Assembly: GCF_009828105.1 (NCBI RefSeq)
Contig: NZ_WTYQ01000001.1
Span: 248,001-312,000, forward strand
Length of the DNA stretch: 64,000 nucleotides
Reading direction: 5' to 3'
Source: Altericroceibacterium indicum
Lineage (GTDB): Bacteria > Pseudomonadota > Alphaproteobacteria > Sphingomonadales > Sphingomonadaceae
Shown piece by piece: positions 26,618-35,057 of the stretch. Each line of letters starts with the position of its first letter. The stretch's first letter is position 1. The position numbers were made by a program, and so were the translations under genes. Under the pieces are notes generated by a model. It made no database searches. It was not told where the DNA came from and was given only the letters and a program-made list of their open reading frames with translations.

Positions 26618-27393
26618 GCAATTCCGACATCCTGTTGCGCGAGAAGCGCGACGACAAGGTGCTGCTGCTGCGGCTCAACCGGCCGGAGAAGTTCAATGCT
26701 CTGGCAACCGATCTGCTGGCCGCCGTGGCCGATGCGCTGGACGCGGTGGCAAGCGACCCTGACGTGCGCGCCGCCGTCATCACCGGTTCGGACAAGGTCT
26801 TTGCCGCAGGCGCAGATATCAACGAACTGGTGCAGCGCGACACCGATGGAGCGCTGGCCGATCCGCGGCCCGGCCTATGGGCGCGGATCCGGGCCTTTCC
26901 CAAGCCGCTGATCGCGGCGGTGGAGGGTTGGTCGCTGGGTGCGGGCAACGAACTGGTGATGTGCTGCGACCTTGCCGTCAGTGGCGAGAGCGGCAAGTTC
27001 GGTCAGCCCGAAACCAATCTCGGCATCATTCCGGGCGCGGGCGGAACCGCGACCCTGCCGCGTCTGGTCGGTCGCACGCGCGCCATGAAGATGGTGCTGC
27101 TGGGCGAGCCGATTACCGCACAGGAAGCGCTTGCGGCGGGGCTGGTCTGCGAGGTCGTGGAAACCGGCAAGGCGCTGGAGACCGCGCTCGCGCTTGCGAC
27201 AAAGATTGCAGCCCGCGCACCCGTGGCTATGCAGCAGGGCAAGGCGATGGTGCGCGCCGCTTTCGAGACGGAGCAGAGCGCTCATCTGACGATGGAACGG
27301 CAAGCCTTCGCGGCACTGTTCGGCACCGCCGACAAAAAAGAGGGCGTCGCCGCCTTCCTCGAAAAGCGGGCGCCGGAATGGCTGGGCCGCTGA
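26614..27393 (+). CDS. Enoyl-CoA hydratase (crotonase family)
   Basis: A 259-residue crotonase with FAAGADINEL (about residue 63), GWSLGAGNELVMCCD (about 105) and the catalytic Glu pair in GQPETNLGIIPGAGGT (about 130), so both glutamates of a true hydratase are present. The GTG at 26,614 overlaps the preceding TGA and has GGAG eight bases upstream. It adds water to an enoyl-CoA for the adjacent 3-hydroxyacyl-CoA dehydrogenase. Its 3' end overlaps the following flavoprotein gene by 16 bases. Confidence 0.92.
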   Translation: MSNSDILLREKRDDKVLLLRLNRPEKFNALATDLLAAVADALDAVASDPDVRAAVITGSDKVFAAGADINELVQRDTDGALADPRPGLWARIRAFPKPLIAAVEGWSLGAGNELVMCCDLAVSGESGKFGQPETNLGIIPGAGGTATLPRLVGRTRAMKMVLLGEPITAQEALAAGLVCEVVETGKALETALALATKIAARAPVAMQQGKAMVRAAFETEQSAHLTMERQAFAALFGTADKKEGVAAFLEKRAPEWLGR

Positions 27394-28370
27394 AGACCCG
27401 CGTCACCGAGCTTCTCGGAATTCGCCACCCGATCATTCAGGGGGGCATGCAGAATGTCGGGCGCGCCCGCCTCGCCGCAGCCGTTTCGCAGGCGGGCGGG
27501 CTCGGCATGCTCACGGCGCTTACCTTCCCGACACCGCGCGCCCTCGCTGACGAAATCGCCCGGTGCCGCGCGCTGACTTCGGCGCCGTTCGCAGTGAACG
27601 TGTCGGTCTTCCCGACCATGCGCCCGCCTGATTATGGCGCGATTGTCGATGTCATCGCCGATGCGGGGATCGACATTGTCGAAACCGCCGGCACGCCCGA
27701 GGTGCGCGAGGTCTGGAGGATGCTTCAGGCGCGCGGCATCCGGATCATTCACAAGTGCACCTCGGTGCGGCACGCTCTCTCGTCGCAGCGGCGCGGTGTC
27801 GACATGATCTCGATCGACGGCTTCGAATGTGCAGGCCATCCGGGCGAGGATGACATCCCCGGCCTTGTCCTCATTCCGGCCGCAGTCGATGCGCTGGAAA
27901 TCCCGGTGATTGCCAGCGGCGGCATTGCCGATGCGCGCGGACTGGTCGCCGCGCTCGCACTCGGCGCCGAGGCGGTGAACATGGGCACGCGCTTCTGCGC
28001 CACGCAGGAGGCGGAAATTCACGACAAGGTGAAGGCCGCCTATGTCGCCAACGACGAGCGCCAGACGGATATTATCCTGCGCCCATTCAGGAACAGCGCC
28101 CGTGTTGGGCGCAATGCCGTGTCGCAGGAAGTGCTGGCGCGCACCTGTCGGGACGATCCCAGGTTTGCGGACGTTGCCGACCTTGTGTCAGGTCAGCGCG
28201 GCAAGGCCTTGCTGGAGAGCGGCGATCTCGACAGCGGCATCTATTGGGCGAGCATGGCGCAGGGCCTGATCCACGACATTCCGACCTGTGATGCGCTGAT
28301 TTCACGCATGATGCGCGAAGCGCGGGACATCATCGCCGCAAGACTGACCGGGATGCTCGTCGGCGGATAG
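27378..28370 (+). CDS. Nitronate monooxygenase/FabK-like FMN protein
   Basis: A 330-residue TIM-barrel flavoprotein of the nitronate monooxygenase (2-nitropropane dioxygenase) family: PIIQGGMQNVGRARLAAAVS at the N-terminus, SIDGFECAGHPG with the conserved His near residue 152, and the phosphate-binding segments VIASGGIADARGLVAAL and EAVNMGTRFCA. The same fold includes FabK enoyl reductases. In a beta-oxidation operon, reduction of an unwanted double bond of an acyl-CoA is at least as likely as nitronate oxidation. The ATG at 27,378 lies inside the preceding gene; the next gene is convergent, 14 bases away. Confidence 0.87.
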   Translation: MAGPLKTRVTELLGIRHPIIQGGMQNVGRARLAAAVSQAGGLGMLTALTFPTPRALADEIARCRALTSAPFAVNVSVFPTMRPPDYGAIVDVIADAGIDIVETAGTPEVREVWRMLQARGIRIIHKCTSVRHALSSQRRGVDMISIDGFECAGHPGEDDIPGLVLIPAAVDALEIPVIASGGIADARGLVAALALGAEAVNMGTRFCATQEAEIHDKVKAAYVANDERQTDIILRPFRNSARVGRNAVSQEVLARTCRDDPRFADVADLVSGQRGKALLESGDLDSGIYWASMAQGLIHDIPTCDALISRMMREARDIIAARLTGMLVGG

Positions 28371-28384
28371 CGCTTGGTCTGCAC

Positions 28385-29182
28385 TCACGCCTCTGGTTCC
28401 TTGCCAAGGGCGGCGCGCACCGCGGCGTTGCTCTCGGGGTTCTCGACCAGTGCCGAAGATGCTTCCTGCGCCGTGAGATAGGCGTCCATCCACTCGGGCC
28501 CCTCGAACATCAGCGAGGCCAGCTTCCGCGCCTTGAGCGCGGGCAGCGACTTACCCGCAATGGTGTCGGCCAGATCCAGCGCCAGTGGCAGGACGGCTGA
28601 AGAGGGCACCACGTAATTGAAGAAGCCCGTATTTTCGAGTTCCTTGGCGGTGAAGGCGCGGCCGGTGTAGACCATCTCGCGCACCTTGGCCTCGGGCATC
28701 CGCAGGCTGGCGAGCAGCCCGGCGCTGCCGCCGATCAGGCCGTAGTCGACCTCGGGGCAGGCAATCCGCGCATCGTTGCTGGCCACGCGCAGATCGCACA
28801 TGCCTGCCAGCATCACGCCGACACCGATGGCGGCGCTGCGGATCGCGGCAATCATCGGCCGGTCGATGCGGTGGAACTGCGGCAGGCACTCGTTGATGAA
28901 ATCGTAGCGTTCCTTGCGCCGGGCCGCTGTCATGCCCTCGAATTCGCGAAGATCAGCGCCGCCGCACCATGCGCGTGCGTCGTCGGGGGCGGTCAGCACG
29001 ATGACCTTGACCCGGTCGTTACCCGAAACGAATTCGGCGAACTCCCGAATGTCCTCATAGGTCTTCAGCGAAAGCGCGTTGACCGGCGGGCGCGAGAAGG
29101 TGACTAGCGCAACGCCATTGTCCTGCAACTCGACCGAGAATGCGCCGAACCGCACCGCATCGGTGCTTTCCTTGCCGTACAT
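28385..29182 (-). CDS. Enoyl-CoA hydratase/isomerase (crotonase family)
   Basis: A 265-residue crotonase with WCGGADLREFEG (about residue 73) and ASNDARIACPEVDYGLIGG (about residue 135, one Glu retained, second position Gly). It is the third crotonase of the locus and the most divergent; a C-terminal extension follows the core. The ATG at 29,182 overlaps the CoA-transferase stop; an in-frame GTG at 29,185 is an alternative start. It is the last gene of the leftward CoA-transferase operon controlled by the palindrome at 30,540. Confidence 0.88.
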   Translation of the reverse strand: MYGKESTDAVRFGAFSVELQDNGVALVTFSRPPVNALSLKTYEDIREFAEFVSGNDRVKVIVLTAPDDARAWCGGADLREFEGMTAARRKERYDFINECLPQFHRIDRPMIAAIRSAAIGVGVMLAGMCDLRVASNDARIACPEVDYGLIGGSAGLLASLRMPEAKVREMVYTGRAFTAKELENTGFFNYVVPSSAVLPLALDLADTIAGKSLPALKARKLASLMFEGPEWMDAYLTAQEASSALVENPESNAAVRAALGKEPEA

Positions 29183-29841
29183 CACTGGGCCATCGTGAGG
29201 TCGACGCCGGTCATCTCGCGCAAGTGCTCGAGCGTCAGGTTGTCGACCATTTCCACGACCTTCGCCCCGTCCGGGCCGAGGTCGATCACGCCCAGCTCGC
29301 TGTAGATCCGCGATACGCAGCCAAGCCCGGTCAGCGGATAGGTGCAGTGCTCGACCAGCTTGCTCTCACCGGTCTTGGTGAGCAGGTTCATCATCACGAA
29401 CACCTGCTTGGCTCCGATGGCGAGGTCCATGGCGCCGCCCACGGCGGGGATCGCGTCGGGATCGCCGGTGTGCCAGTTGGCGAGATCTCCGCGGGTGGAG
29501 ACCTGGTAGGCACCCATGACGCAGATATCGATATGGCCGCCGCGCATCATCGAGAAGCTGTCGCCGTGATGGAAGAAGCAGCCGCCATTCAGCAGCGTGA
29601 CGGGCTGCTTGCCGGCGTTGATGAGGTCCCAGTCAATGTGGTCCTCATCGGGAGCGGGCCCCATGCCGAGGATGCCGTTTTCGCTGTGCAGGAAATAGTC
29701 GCCAGCGGTATCGAGATAGTTGGCGACCTGCGTCGGCAGGCCGATCCCCAGGTTGACATAGGCGCCTTCGGGGATGTCACGCGCCACGCGCCTGGCGAGT
29801 TGCTGCTTGTCGAGGCGCTGGATGGTATCTGCGGCGCTCAT
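29182..29841 (-). CDS. 3-oxoacid CoA-transferase, subunit B
   Basis: A 219-residue family I CoA-transferase beta subunit of PcaJ/ScoB/AtoA type. The catalytic glutamate is in HSENGILGMGPAPDEDH (Glu near residue 53), with conserved GLPTQVANYL upstream and GGAMDLAIGAKQVFVMM (about 137). Together with the intact alpha subunit upstream (ATGA overlap) it should transfer CoA between succinyl-CoA or acetyl-CoA and a 3-oxo acid. This is the complete CoA-transferase of the locus; the second copy (34,065-35,020) has a broken alpha subunit. Confidence 0.92.
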   Translation of the reverse strand: MSAADTIQRLDKQQLARRVARDIPEGAYVNLGIGLPTQVANYLDTAGDYFLHSENGILGMGPAPDEDHIDWDLINAGKQPVTLLNGGCFFHHGDSFSMMRGGHIDICVMGAYQVSTRGDLANWHTGDPDAIPAVGGAMDLAIGAKQVFVMMNLLTKTGESKLVEHCTYPLTGLGCVSRIYSELGVIDLGPDGAKVVEMVDNLTLEHLREMTGVDLTMAQ

Positions 29842-30521
29842 GCTGCGGCCTTTCCTGCATCTGCAATCCGGACGATGCGGTCCACGAAGATTCCGGGGGT
29901 GACCACGGTCTCGGGATCAAGCGTGCCGAGCGGGTCGATGTCCTCGACCTGGACGATGGTGGTCTTGCCAGCCATGGCCATGATCGGGCCGAAATTGCGC
30001 GCGGCCTTGCGGTAGACGAGGTTGCCCCAGCGGTCGGCCTTGTAGGCCTTGACGAGGGCGACATCGGCCTGAATTGGATATTCGAGCACGTATTGGCGCC
30101 CGTCGATTTCGCGGGTTTCCTTGCCCTCGGCCAGCTTGGTGCCGTAGCCGGTTGGCGTGAAGATCGCCCCGAGGCCCGAGCCTGCAGCCTGAATGCGCGC
30201 GGCAAGGTTGCCTTGCGGGACCAGCTCAAGCTCAAGCTCGCCAGCGCGATAGCGCTCCTCGAAATGGCGCGAGCCCACCATGCGCGGATAGGAACAAATG
30301 ACCTTGCGCACCCGGCCTGCGCCGATGAGCGCAGCGATACCGACATCGCCGGTGCCCGCATTGTTGCTGATGATCGTGAGGTCGCACGCCCCTTGCGCCA
30401 CGACACCGTCGATCAGTTCGGCGGGGACACCTGCCTCGCCGAAGCCGCTGATCATGATGGCCGCGCCATCCTGCAGCCCTTCCAGTGCCTCGGCGACTGT
30501 CCTAACCTGTTTGTCGATCAC
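29838..30521 (-). CDS. 3-oxoacid CoA-transferase, subunit A
   Basis: A 227-residue alpha subunit of a family I CoA-transferase (PcaI/ScoA/AtoD type): MISGFGEAGVPAELIDGV near residue 20, ISNNAGTGDVGIAAL near 50, and ARNFGPIMAMAGKTTIVQVE with DPLGTLDPETVVTPGIFVDR at the C-terminus. I chose the GTG at 30,521 because GGAGAGG precedes it at good spacing. An upstream TTG would start inside the operator palindrome. It is the first gene of a three-gene leftward operon with the beta subunit and a crotonase. Confidence 0.92.
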   Translation of the reverse strand: MIDKQVRTVAEALEGLQDGAAIMISGFGEAGVPAELIDGVVAQGACDLTIISNNAGTGDVGIAALIGAGRVRKVICSYPRMVGSRHFEERYRAGELELELVPQGNLAARIQAAGSGLGAIFTPTGYGTKLAEGKETREIDGRQYVLEYPIQADVALVKAYKADRWGNLVYRKAARNFGPIMAMAGKTTIVQVEDIDPLGTLDPETVVTPGIFVDRIVRIADAGKAAA

Positions 30522-30539
30522 CTGCTGCCTCTCCAAATT

Positions 30540-30554
30540 CCGATAAAATTTCGG
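30540..30554. promoter_or_regulatory. Putative TetR operator (perfect CCGA-N7-TCGG) upstream of the CoA-transferase operon
   Basis: CCGATAAAATTTCGG, extended by one further pair to a 17-bp palindrome with T and A flanks. It ends 18 bases before the GTG of the CoA-transferase alpha gene, in the 87-base gap after the flavin reductase gene. Confidence 0.65.
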
Positions 30555-30608
30555 ATACAATAGAACTGGTGGAAATTATCGCAAGCCGTCTTTCGCTGCT
30601 GGTAGCCT

Positions 30609-31139
30609 TCACGAACCGCCGAGCGGCGTGGCGCGGCAAAAGGCGCCGTCGAAATAGAGCATGGGATCGGCAGTTTCGGCCATGTCCATGTGGCGGACCT
30701 TGCCGATGAAAATCTCGTGCGTTTCGTAGACGTGACTATCGAGAAGTTCGCATTCGAACGAGGCGGTTGCGCCGTTCAGGAAGGGCTGGCCACCCGGTGA
30801 ATCGGCCCATTTGCCCGCTTCGAAACGGTCGCGACCTTGCTTCCCTCTCTGCGCGGAGAAGATCGCTACGGTCTCTGCCTCGTCGGCGGCAAGCAGGTTC
30901 AGCGAGAATCGCCGCGTGCGTCCGATCAGCGCGTGAACGCTGGCATTGCGGTTGACGCACACGAGCATCAGCGGCGGATCGGCGCAGAGCGAGTTCCAGG
31001 CGGTCGCCGCCATGCCGGTGCGCTCTTCCCCATCGGCCGATGAGACGATCGCAACCGGGCCCGGCACGCGCCGCATCTGCGTGACGAACTGGGCGCGGTG
31101 GGTTTCGGGACAGGGAGGTTCGATTTTGCTGTTTGACAT
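30609..31139 (-). CDS. Flavin reductase (HpaC/DszD-like)
   Basis: A 176-residue flavin reductase-domain protein: RVPGPVAIVSSADGEERTGM, ATAWNSLCADPPLMLVCVN and a C-terminal HMDMAETADPMLYFDG segment characteristic of NAD(P)H:FMN oxidoreductases that feed two-component monooxygenases. It most likely supplies FMNH2 to the LimB-like monooxygenase at 18,474. It starts at ATG 31,139, 10 bases downstream of a perfect operator shared with the divergent RibBA-like gene, so the two should be co-regulated. Confidence 0.9.
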   Translation of the reverse strand: MSNSKIEPPCPETHRAQFVTQMRRVPGPVAIVSSADGEERTGMAATAWNSLCADPPLMLVCVNRNASVHALIGRTRRFSLNLLAADEAETVAIFSAQRGKQGRDRFEAGKWADSPGGQPFLNGATASFECELLDSHVYETHEIFIGKVRHMDMAETADPMLYFDGAFCRATPLGGS

Positions 31140-31164
31140 TGGTGTATATCCGAATAAAAGTCGG
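31133..31164. promoter_or_regulatory. Divergent promoter with perfect CCGA-N7-TCGG operator (31150-31164)
   Basis: TTGACA at 31,133-31,138 is a consensus -35 for rightward transcription, with TAAAAG at 31,155-31,160 a possible -10 at 16-base spacing. The palindrome CCGAATAAAAGTCGG (31,150-31,164) covers that -10, and the flavin reductase start on the other strand is 10 bases away. Binding here would block both directions. Confidence 0.6.
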
Positions 31165-31168
31165 ATTA

Positions 31169-32317
31169 ATGTACATCGAGTTTTGCAGAACGCAAGCCGA
31201 CATTGCGCAAACTCGCGTCTTGGGGAGAACGGCGATTACTCCGGTAGAGGATATTCTTGGCGAGGCCCGCGCGGGCCATATCTTCATTCTCGTGGATGAC
31301 GATAATCCGGCCAGCACGGGCGATCTCGTGGTTGCGGCGCAGATGGCAACGCCGGTTGCCGTCAATTTCATGGCCGCGCATGGGCGCGGGCTCATTTGCC
31401 TGGCCTTGCAGCAGGACCGGGTCGACGCCCTCGGGCTGGACCTGATGCATGCACGCAACCGGTCGCGCCCTGACGAAAGCTATGCCACCTCGATCGAGGC
31501 GCGCGAGGGCGTTTCGACCGGCATCAGCGCCGAGGACAGGGCGCGCACCATTTCGGTGGCAATCGATGCGGCAAGGGGCACGGACGACATCGTCACGCCG
31601 GGGCACGTCTTTCCGGTCGTCGCCAGTCCGGGCGGTGTGCTCATGCGGGCAGGGCAGGTCGAGGCCGCCGTCGATATTGCACGGCTAGCAGGGCTCAATC
31701 CGTCGGCGGCGATCTGCAAGATCATGAACGCGGCCGGCGATGTCGCGCGGCTGCCGGAACTGCGCGAACTGGCGGCCGAGCATGATTTGAAGATCTGCTC
31801 GGTCAGGGATCTGATCGCCTACCGGCGCATGAACGACCGGATGATCGAACGCATCGGCGAACGCCCGGTCAAAAGCCGCTTTGGCGGTGAGTGGCGGGCG
31901 GTTGCCTACCGCAACAAGATCAACGGCGAAGAAACCCTCGCCATGGTGCTGGGCGAGATCGGGCCCGACCGGCCGACGCTGGTGCGGATGCATCTGCTGT
32001 CGATCTTTCATGACGTCTTTGCCGAGGATACGAGCCGGACGGGTCTGCTCGAAGCCTCGATGCGGCACATTTCCGAAGAGGGCAGCGGCGTGATCGTCCT
32101 GATCAACCGGTTCGTGTCCGACTATGTCAGCCGTACGCTGGTGCCCGCGGGCGAGAGCCTGAAGGGCGGACAGGAGTTGCGCGACTATGGCGGCGGCGCC
32201 CAGATCCTGAGCGACCTAGGCGTGCAGCAAATGGTGCTGTTGACCGATACCCCCAAATCGCTGGTGGCTCTCGAAGGTCACGGCCTGTCGATTGTGGAGC
32301 AGCGCAATATTTCCTGA
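31169..32317 (+). CDS. RibBA-like protein with both active sites degenerate
   Basis: A 382-residue homologue of RibBA (dihydroxybutanone-phosphate synthase plus GTP cyclohydrolase II), but the key residues are gone. The acidic loop DDEDRENEGD reads DDDNPASTGD (residues 43-52). The catalytic His of the GHTEA motif is Gln (RAGQVEAA, about 163) and the Glu of ICEIM is Lys (ICKIMN, about 184). The cyclohydrolase region retains ELRDYGGGAQILSDLGV but none of the three zinc cysteines (VRMHLLSIFHDVF). Riboflavin synthesis is therefore unlikely. It is divergent from the flavin reductase and heads an operon with ETF, CoA-transferase and ferredoxin. The ATG at 31,169 has a poor ribosome site, so a start nearer 31,235 is possible. 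Confidence 0.82.
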   Translation: MYIEFCRTQADIAQTRVLGRTAITPVEDILGEARAGHIFILVDDDNPASTGDLVVAAQMATPVAVNFMAAHGRGLICLALQQDRVDALGLDLMHARNRSRPDESYATSIEAREGVSTGISAEDRARTISVAIDAARGTDDIVTPGHVFPVVASPGGVLMRAGQVEAAVDIARLAGLNPSAAICKIMNAAGDVARLPELRELAAEHDLKICSVRDLIAYRRMNDRMIERIGERPVKSRFGGEWRAVAYRNKINGEETLAMVLGEIGPDRPTLVRMHLLSIFHDVFAEDTSRTGLLEASMRHISEEGSGVIVLINRFVSDYVSRTLVPAGESLKGGQELRDYGGGAQILSDLGVQQMVLLTDTPKSLVALEGHGLSIVEQRNIS

Positions 32318-32380
32318 CCGCCACCGTCCGCGCGGACAATGGCGATCATATCTGAGCTTCGAAATGGAGTTGAACCCATC

Positions 32381-33127
32381 ATGAAAATCCTCGTGCCCGT
32401 TAAGCGGGTGATCGACTACAACGTGAAGCCGCGTGTGAAGGCGGATGGCTCCGGGGTGGACCTCGCCAACGTCAAGATGAGCATGAACCCGTTTGACGAG
32501 ATCGCCGTCGAAGAGGCGATCCGTCTGAAGGAAGCGGGCGCTGCCGAAGAGGTGATCGCCGTCTCGATCGGCCCGGCCAAGGCGCAGGAAACGCTGCGCA
32601 CCGCGCTCGCCATGGGTGCCGACCGCGCAATCCTGGTGGAGACCGACGCCGAGGTCGAACCGCTGGCGGTTGCCAAGATCCTCAAGGCCATTGCCGAGGC
32701 GGAAGAACCGGGCATCGTGATGCTCGGCAAGCAGGCGATTGACGACGATTCGAACCAGACCGGGCAGATGCTTGCCGCGCTGATGGGCCGTCCGCAGGGC
32801 ACCTTCGCCTCGAAGGTCGCCATCGACGGCGATCATGTCAGCGTCACCCGCGAGGTCGATGGCGGTCTGGAGACGGTGAAACTGGCCCTGCCCGCGATCG
32901 TCACCACCGACCTGCGCCTGAACGAGCCGCGCTATGCCTCGCTGCCGAACATCATGAAGGCGAAGAAGAAGCCGCTCGACACCAAGACCCCCGACGATTT
33001 CGGCGTCGATGTGGCCCCGCGCCTCAAGACCACCCACGTGGGCGAACCGCCCGTGCGGCAGGCGGGCGAGATCGTTCCCGATGTCGATACGCTGGTTGCC
33101 AAGCTTAAATCCCTGGGAGTTGCCTGA
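32381..33127 (+). CDS. etfB: Electron transfer flavoprotein, beta subunit
   Basis: A 248-residue ETF beta subunit starting [19 protein letters not shown], with [17 protein letters not shown] (residues about 40-56), the AMP-binding region and [21 protein letters not shown] near residue 185. It accepts electrons from the acyl-CoA dehydrogenases and passes them to ETF-quinone oxidoreductase. The start is the ATG at 32,381, 63 bases after the RibBA-like gene. The alpha gene overlaps its stop. Its place in this operon suggests a dedicated ETF for the pathway's two dehydrogenases, though it could also be the housekeeping copy. Confidence 0.94.
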   Translation: MKILVPVKRVIDYNVKPRVKADGSGVDLANVKMSMNPFDEIAVEEAIRLKEAGAAEEVIAVSIGPAKAQETLRTALAMGADRAILVETDAEVEPLAVAKILKAIAEAEEPGIVMLGKQAIDDDSNQTGQMLAALMGRPQGTFASKVAIDGDHVSVTREVDGGLETVKLALPAIVTTDLRLNEPRYASLPNIMKAKKKPLDTKTPDDFGVDVAPRLKTTHVGEPPVRQAGEIVPDVDTLVAKLKSLGVA

Positions 33128-34065
33128 TGACTGCCCTCGTACTCGCTGAACTTTCGGATGGCGCGGTGGCGCCCGCCACGCTCTCCGCCGTCACCGCTGC
33201 CGCGCAGCTTGGTGGTCCGGTGCATGTGCTCGTTGCCGGTGCGCAGGGCGCGGCTGACGAGGCCGCCAAAATCGCCGGTGTCGAAAAGGTGCTCCACGCC
33301 GGCGACGCCGCCTATGCCGATATGCTGGCCGAAAACGTCGCGCCGCTCGTGGCGGGCCTGATGGCCAAAGACGGCGTAGGCTACGACGCCTTCCTCGCGC
33401 CTGCCACCACCACCGGCAAGAACGTCGCCCCGCGTGTGGCTGCGCTGCTTGACGTGATGCAGGTGTCGGACATTCTCTCGGTCGAAGGCCCGAAGAGCTT
33501 CACCCGCCCGATCTACGCCGGCAACGCCATCGCCACGGTCGAAAGCTCGGACGCCAAGCTGGTGATCACCGTGCGCACCACCGCTTTCGACAAGGCGGCA
33601 GCAGAAGGCGGCTCGGCCAGCGTCGAGGCGGTGAGCGGCCCCGGCGATGCGGGCCTGTCGAGCTTCGTCGGCCTTGAAGCCGTGAAGAGCGACCGCCCCG
33701 AGCTGACCAGCGCCGGGACCATCGTTTCCGGCGGCCGCGCGCTGAAGGACAGCGAGACCTTCGCGGAGGTCATCACCCCGCTTGCCGACAAGCTCGGCGC
33801 CGCCATCGGCGCGAGCCGTGCGGCAGTGGACGCGGGCTATGTCCCCAACGACTATCAGGTCGGCCAGACGGGCAAGATCGTCGCGCCTGAGCTTTATGTC
33901 GCGGTGGGCATTTCGGGCGCGATCCAGCACCTTGCGGGGATGAAGGATTCCAAGGTGATCGTGGCGATCAACAAGGACCCCGACGCACCGATCTTCCAGG
34001 TCGCAGACCTGGGGCTCGTTGCCGATCTGTTCGAAGCAGTCCCGGAAATGACAGCCAAGCTCTGA
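33127..34065 (+). CDS. etfA: Electron transfer flavoprotein, alpha subunit
   Basis: A 312-residue ETF alpha subunit. The C-terminal FAD domain shows [13 protein letters not shown] (about residue 200), [23 protein letters not shown] and [20 protein letters not shown], with NKDPDAPIF close to the end. It binds FAD and pairs with the beta subunit encoded immediately upstream. Start and stop codons both overlap neighbouring genes by one base, consistent with a single operon. Confidence 0.94.
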   Translation: MTALVLAELSDGAVAPATLSAVTAAAQLGGPVHVLVAGAQGAADEAAKIAGVEKVLHAGDAAYADMLAENVAPLVAGLMAKDGVGYDAFLAPATTTGKNVAPRVAALLDVMQVSDILSVEGPKSFTRPIYAGNAIATVESSDAKLVITVRTTAFDKAAAEGGSASVEAVSGPGDAGLSSFVGLEAVKSDRPELTSAGTIVSGGRALKDSETFAEVITPLADKLGAAIGASRAAVDAGYVPNDYQVGQTGKIVAPELYVAVGISGAIQHLAGMKDSKVIVAINKDPDAPIFQVADLGLVADLFEAVPEMTAKL

Positions 34066-34388
34066 TGAACAAGCTCTATCCTTCCGCAGAAGCTGCGCTG
34101 CAAGGCGTGCTCCACGATGGCATGCTGATCGCCTCGGGCGGGTTCGGCCTCTGCGGCATTCCCGAGCGTTTGCTGAAGGCGATCCGGACCTCCGGGGTAA
34201 AGGATCTCACCTTCGCCTCGAACAATGCCGGGATCGACAACGAGGTCGAGGAGATCGTGCCCGCCGGATCGCTCGATCCCGACCAGATCCACCTGCCCGG
34301 CGTTTATGTCCAGCGCATGGTGGTGGGCGCGCCTTACGACAAGAAGATCGAATTCGTGACCACGCGCGAAAGGGAGAGCACCCGATGA
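34065..34388 (+). pseudogene. 3-oxoacid CoA-transferase subunit A, internally deleted
   Basis: Only 107 residues against about 230 for the family. Residues 1-58 match the N-terminus ([33 protein letters not shown]). From about residue 61 the frame continues with the C-terminal segment [20 protein letters not shown]. The middle of the subunit, about 120 codons, is missing without loss of frame. The protein should be non-functional because the CoA-transferase core is gone. The intact beta gene follows with an ATGA overlap, and an intact alpha/beta pair exists at 29,182-30,521. An assembly error is a less likely alternative. Confidence 0.8.
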
Positions 34389-35020
34389 GTTGGACCCGTG
34401 ACCAGATGGCCGCCTGTGCTGCGCAGGAATTGCAGGACGGCTTCTACGTCAACCTCGGCATCGGCATTTCGACGCTGGTAGCCAATCACATTCCCGAGAA
34501 AATTCACGTCACGCTGCAAAGCGAGAACGGGATGCTCGGGATCGGCCCGTTCCCCTATCCTGACGAGGTCGACGCCGACCTTATCAACGCCGGCAAGCAG
34601 ACGATCAGCAAACTTCCGCATTGCGCCTATTTCGGCAGCGCTCAGAGCTTCGCGATGATCCGCGGCGGCCATATCGATTTGACCGTGCTCGGTGCGATGG
34701 AAGTCAGCCAGAATGGCGATATCGCCAATTGGATGATCCCCGGTAAACTTATCAAGGGGATGGGCGGGGCAATGGATCTGGTCGCCGGGGGGAAGAAGAT
34801 CATCTGCGTGATGGAACATGTCTCCAAGCACGGCGAACCCAAATTTATCCCTGAGTGCACCTTGCCGCTGACCGGCAAAAACGTGATCGACATGCTGATC
34901 ACCGACCTCGCGGTGTTTCAGCGTCCTGACCATTCCTCGTCGTTCAGGTTGATCGAGCTGGCGCCGGGTGTGACTGCCGACGAAGTGTCGGCCAAGACAA
35001 ATGCCAATTACCTATCATAG
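34385..35020 (+). CDS. 3-oxoacid CoA-transferase, subunit B (second copy)
   Basis: A 211-residue beta subunit of the SCOT type with the catalytic motif [20 protein letters not shown] (Glu near residue 50), [19 protein letters not shown] near 140 and the C-terminal [13 protein letters not shown]. It appears intact, but its partner alpha gene upstream carries a large internal deletion. It could work only with the alpha subunit encoded at 29,838, or be on its way to loss. It differs clearly from the beta subunit at 29,182, so the two are not a recent duplication. Confidence 0.9.
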   Translation: MSWTRDQMAACAAQELQDGFYVNLGIGISTLVANHIPEKIHVTLQSENGMLGIGPFPYPDEVDADLINAGKQTISKLPHCAYFGSAQSFAMIRGGHIDLTVLGAMEVSQNGDIANWMIPGKLIKGMGGAMDLVAGGKKIICVMEHVSKHGEPKFIPECTLPLTGKNVIDMLITDLAVFQRPDHSSSFRLIELAPGVTADEVSAKTNANYLS

Positions 35021-35057
35021 GCCAGCCGGTGTTCCTGGCTCTCGCAAGGAAATCAAT

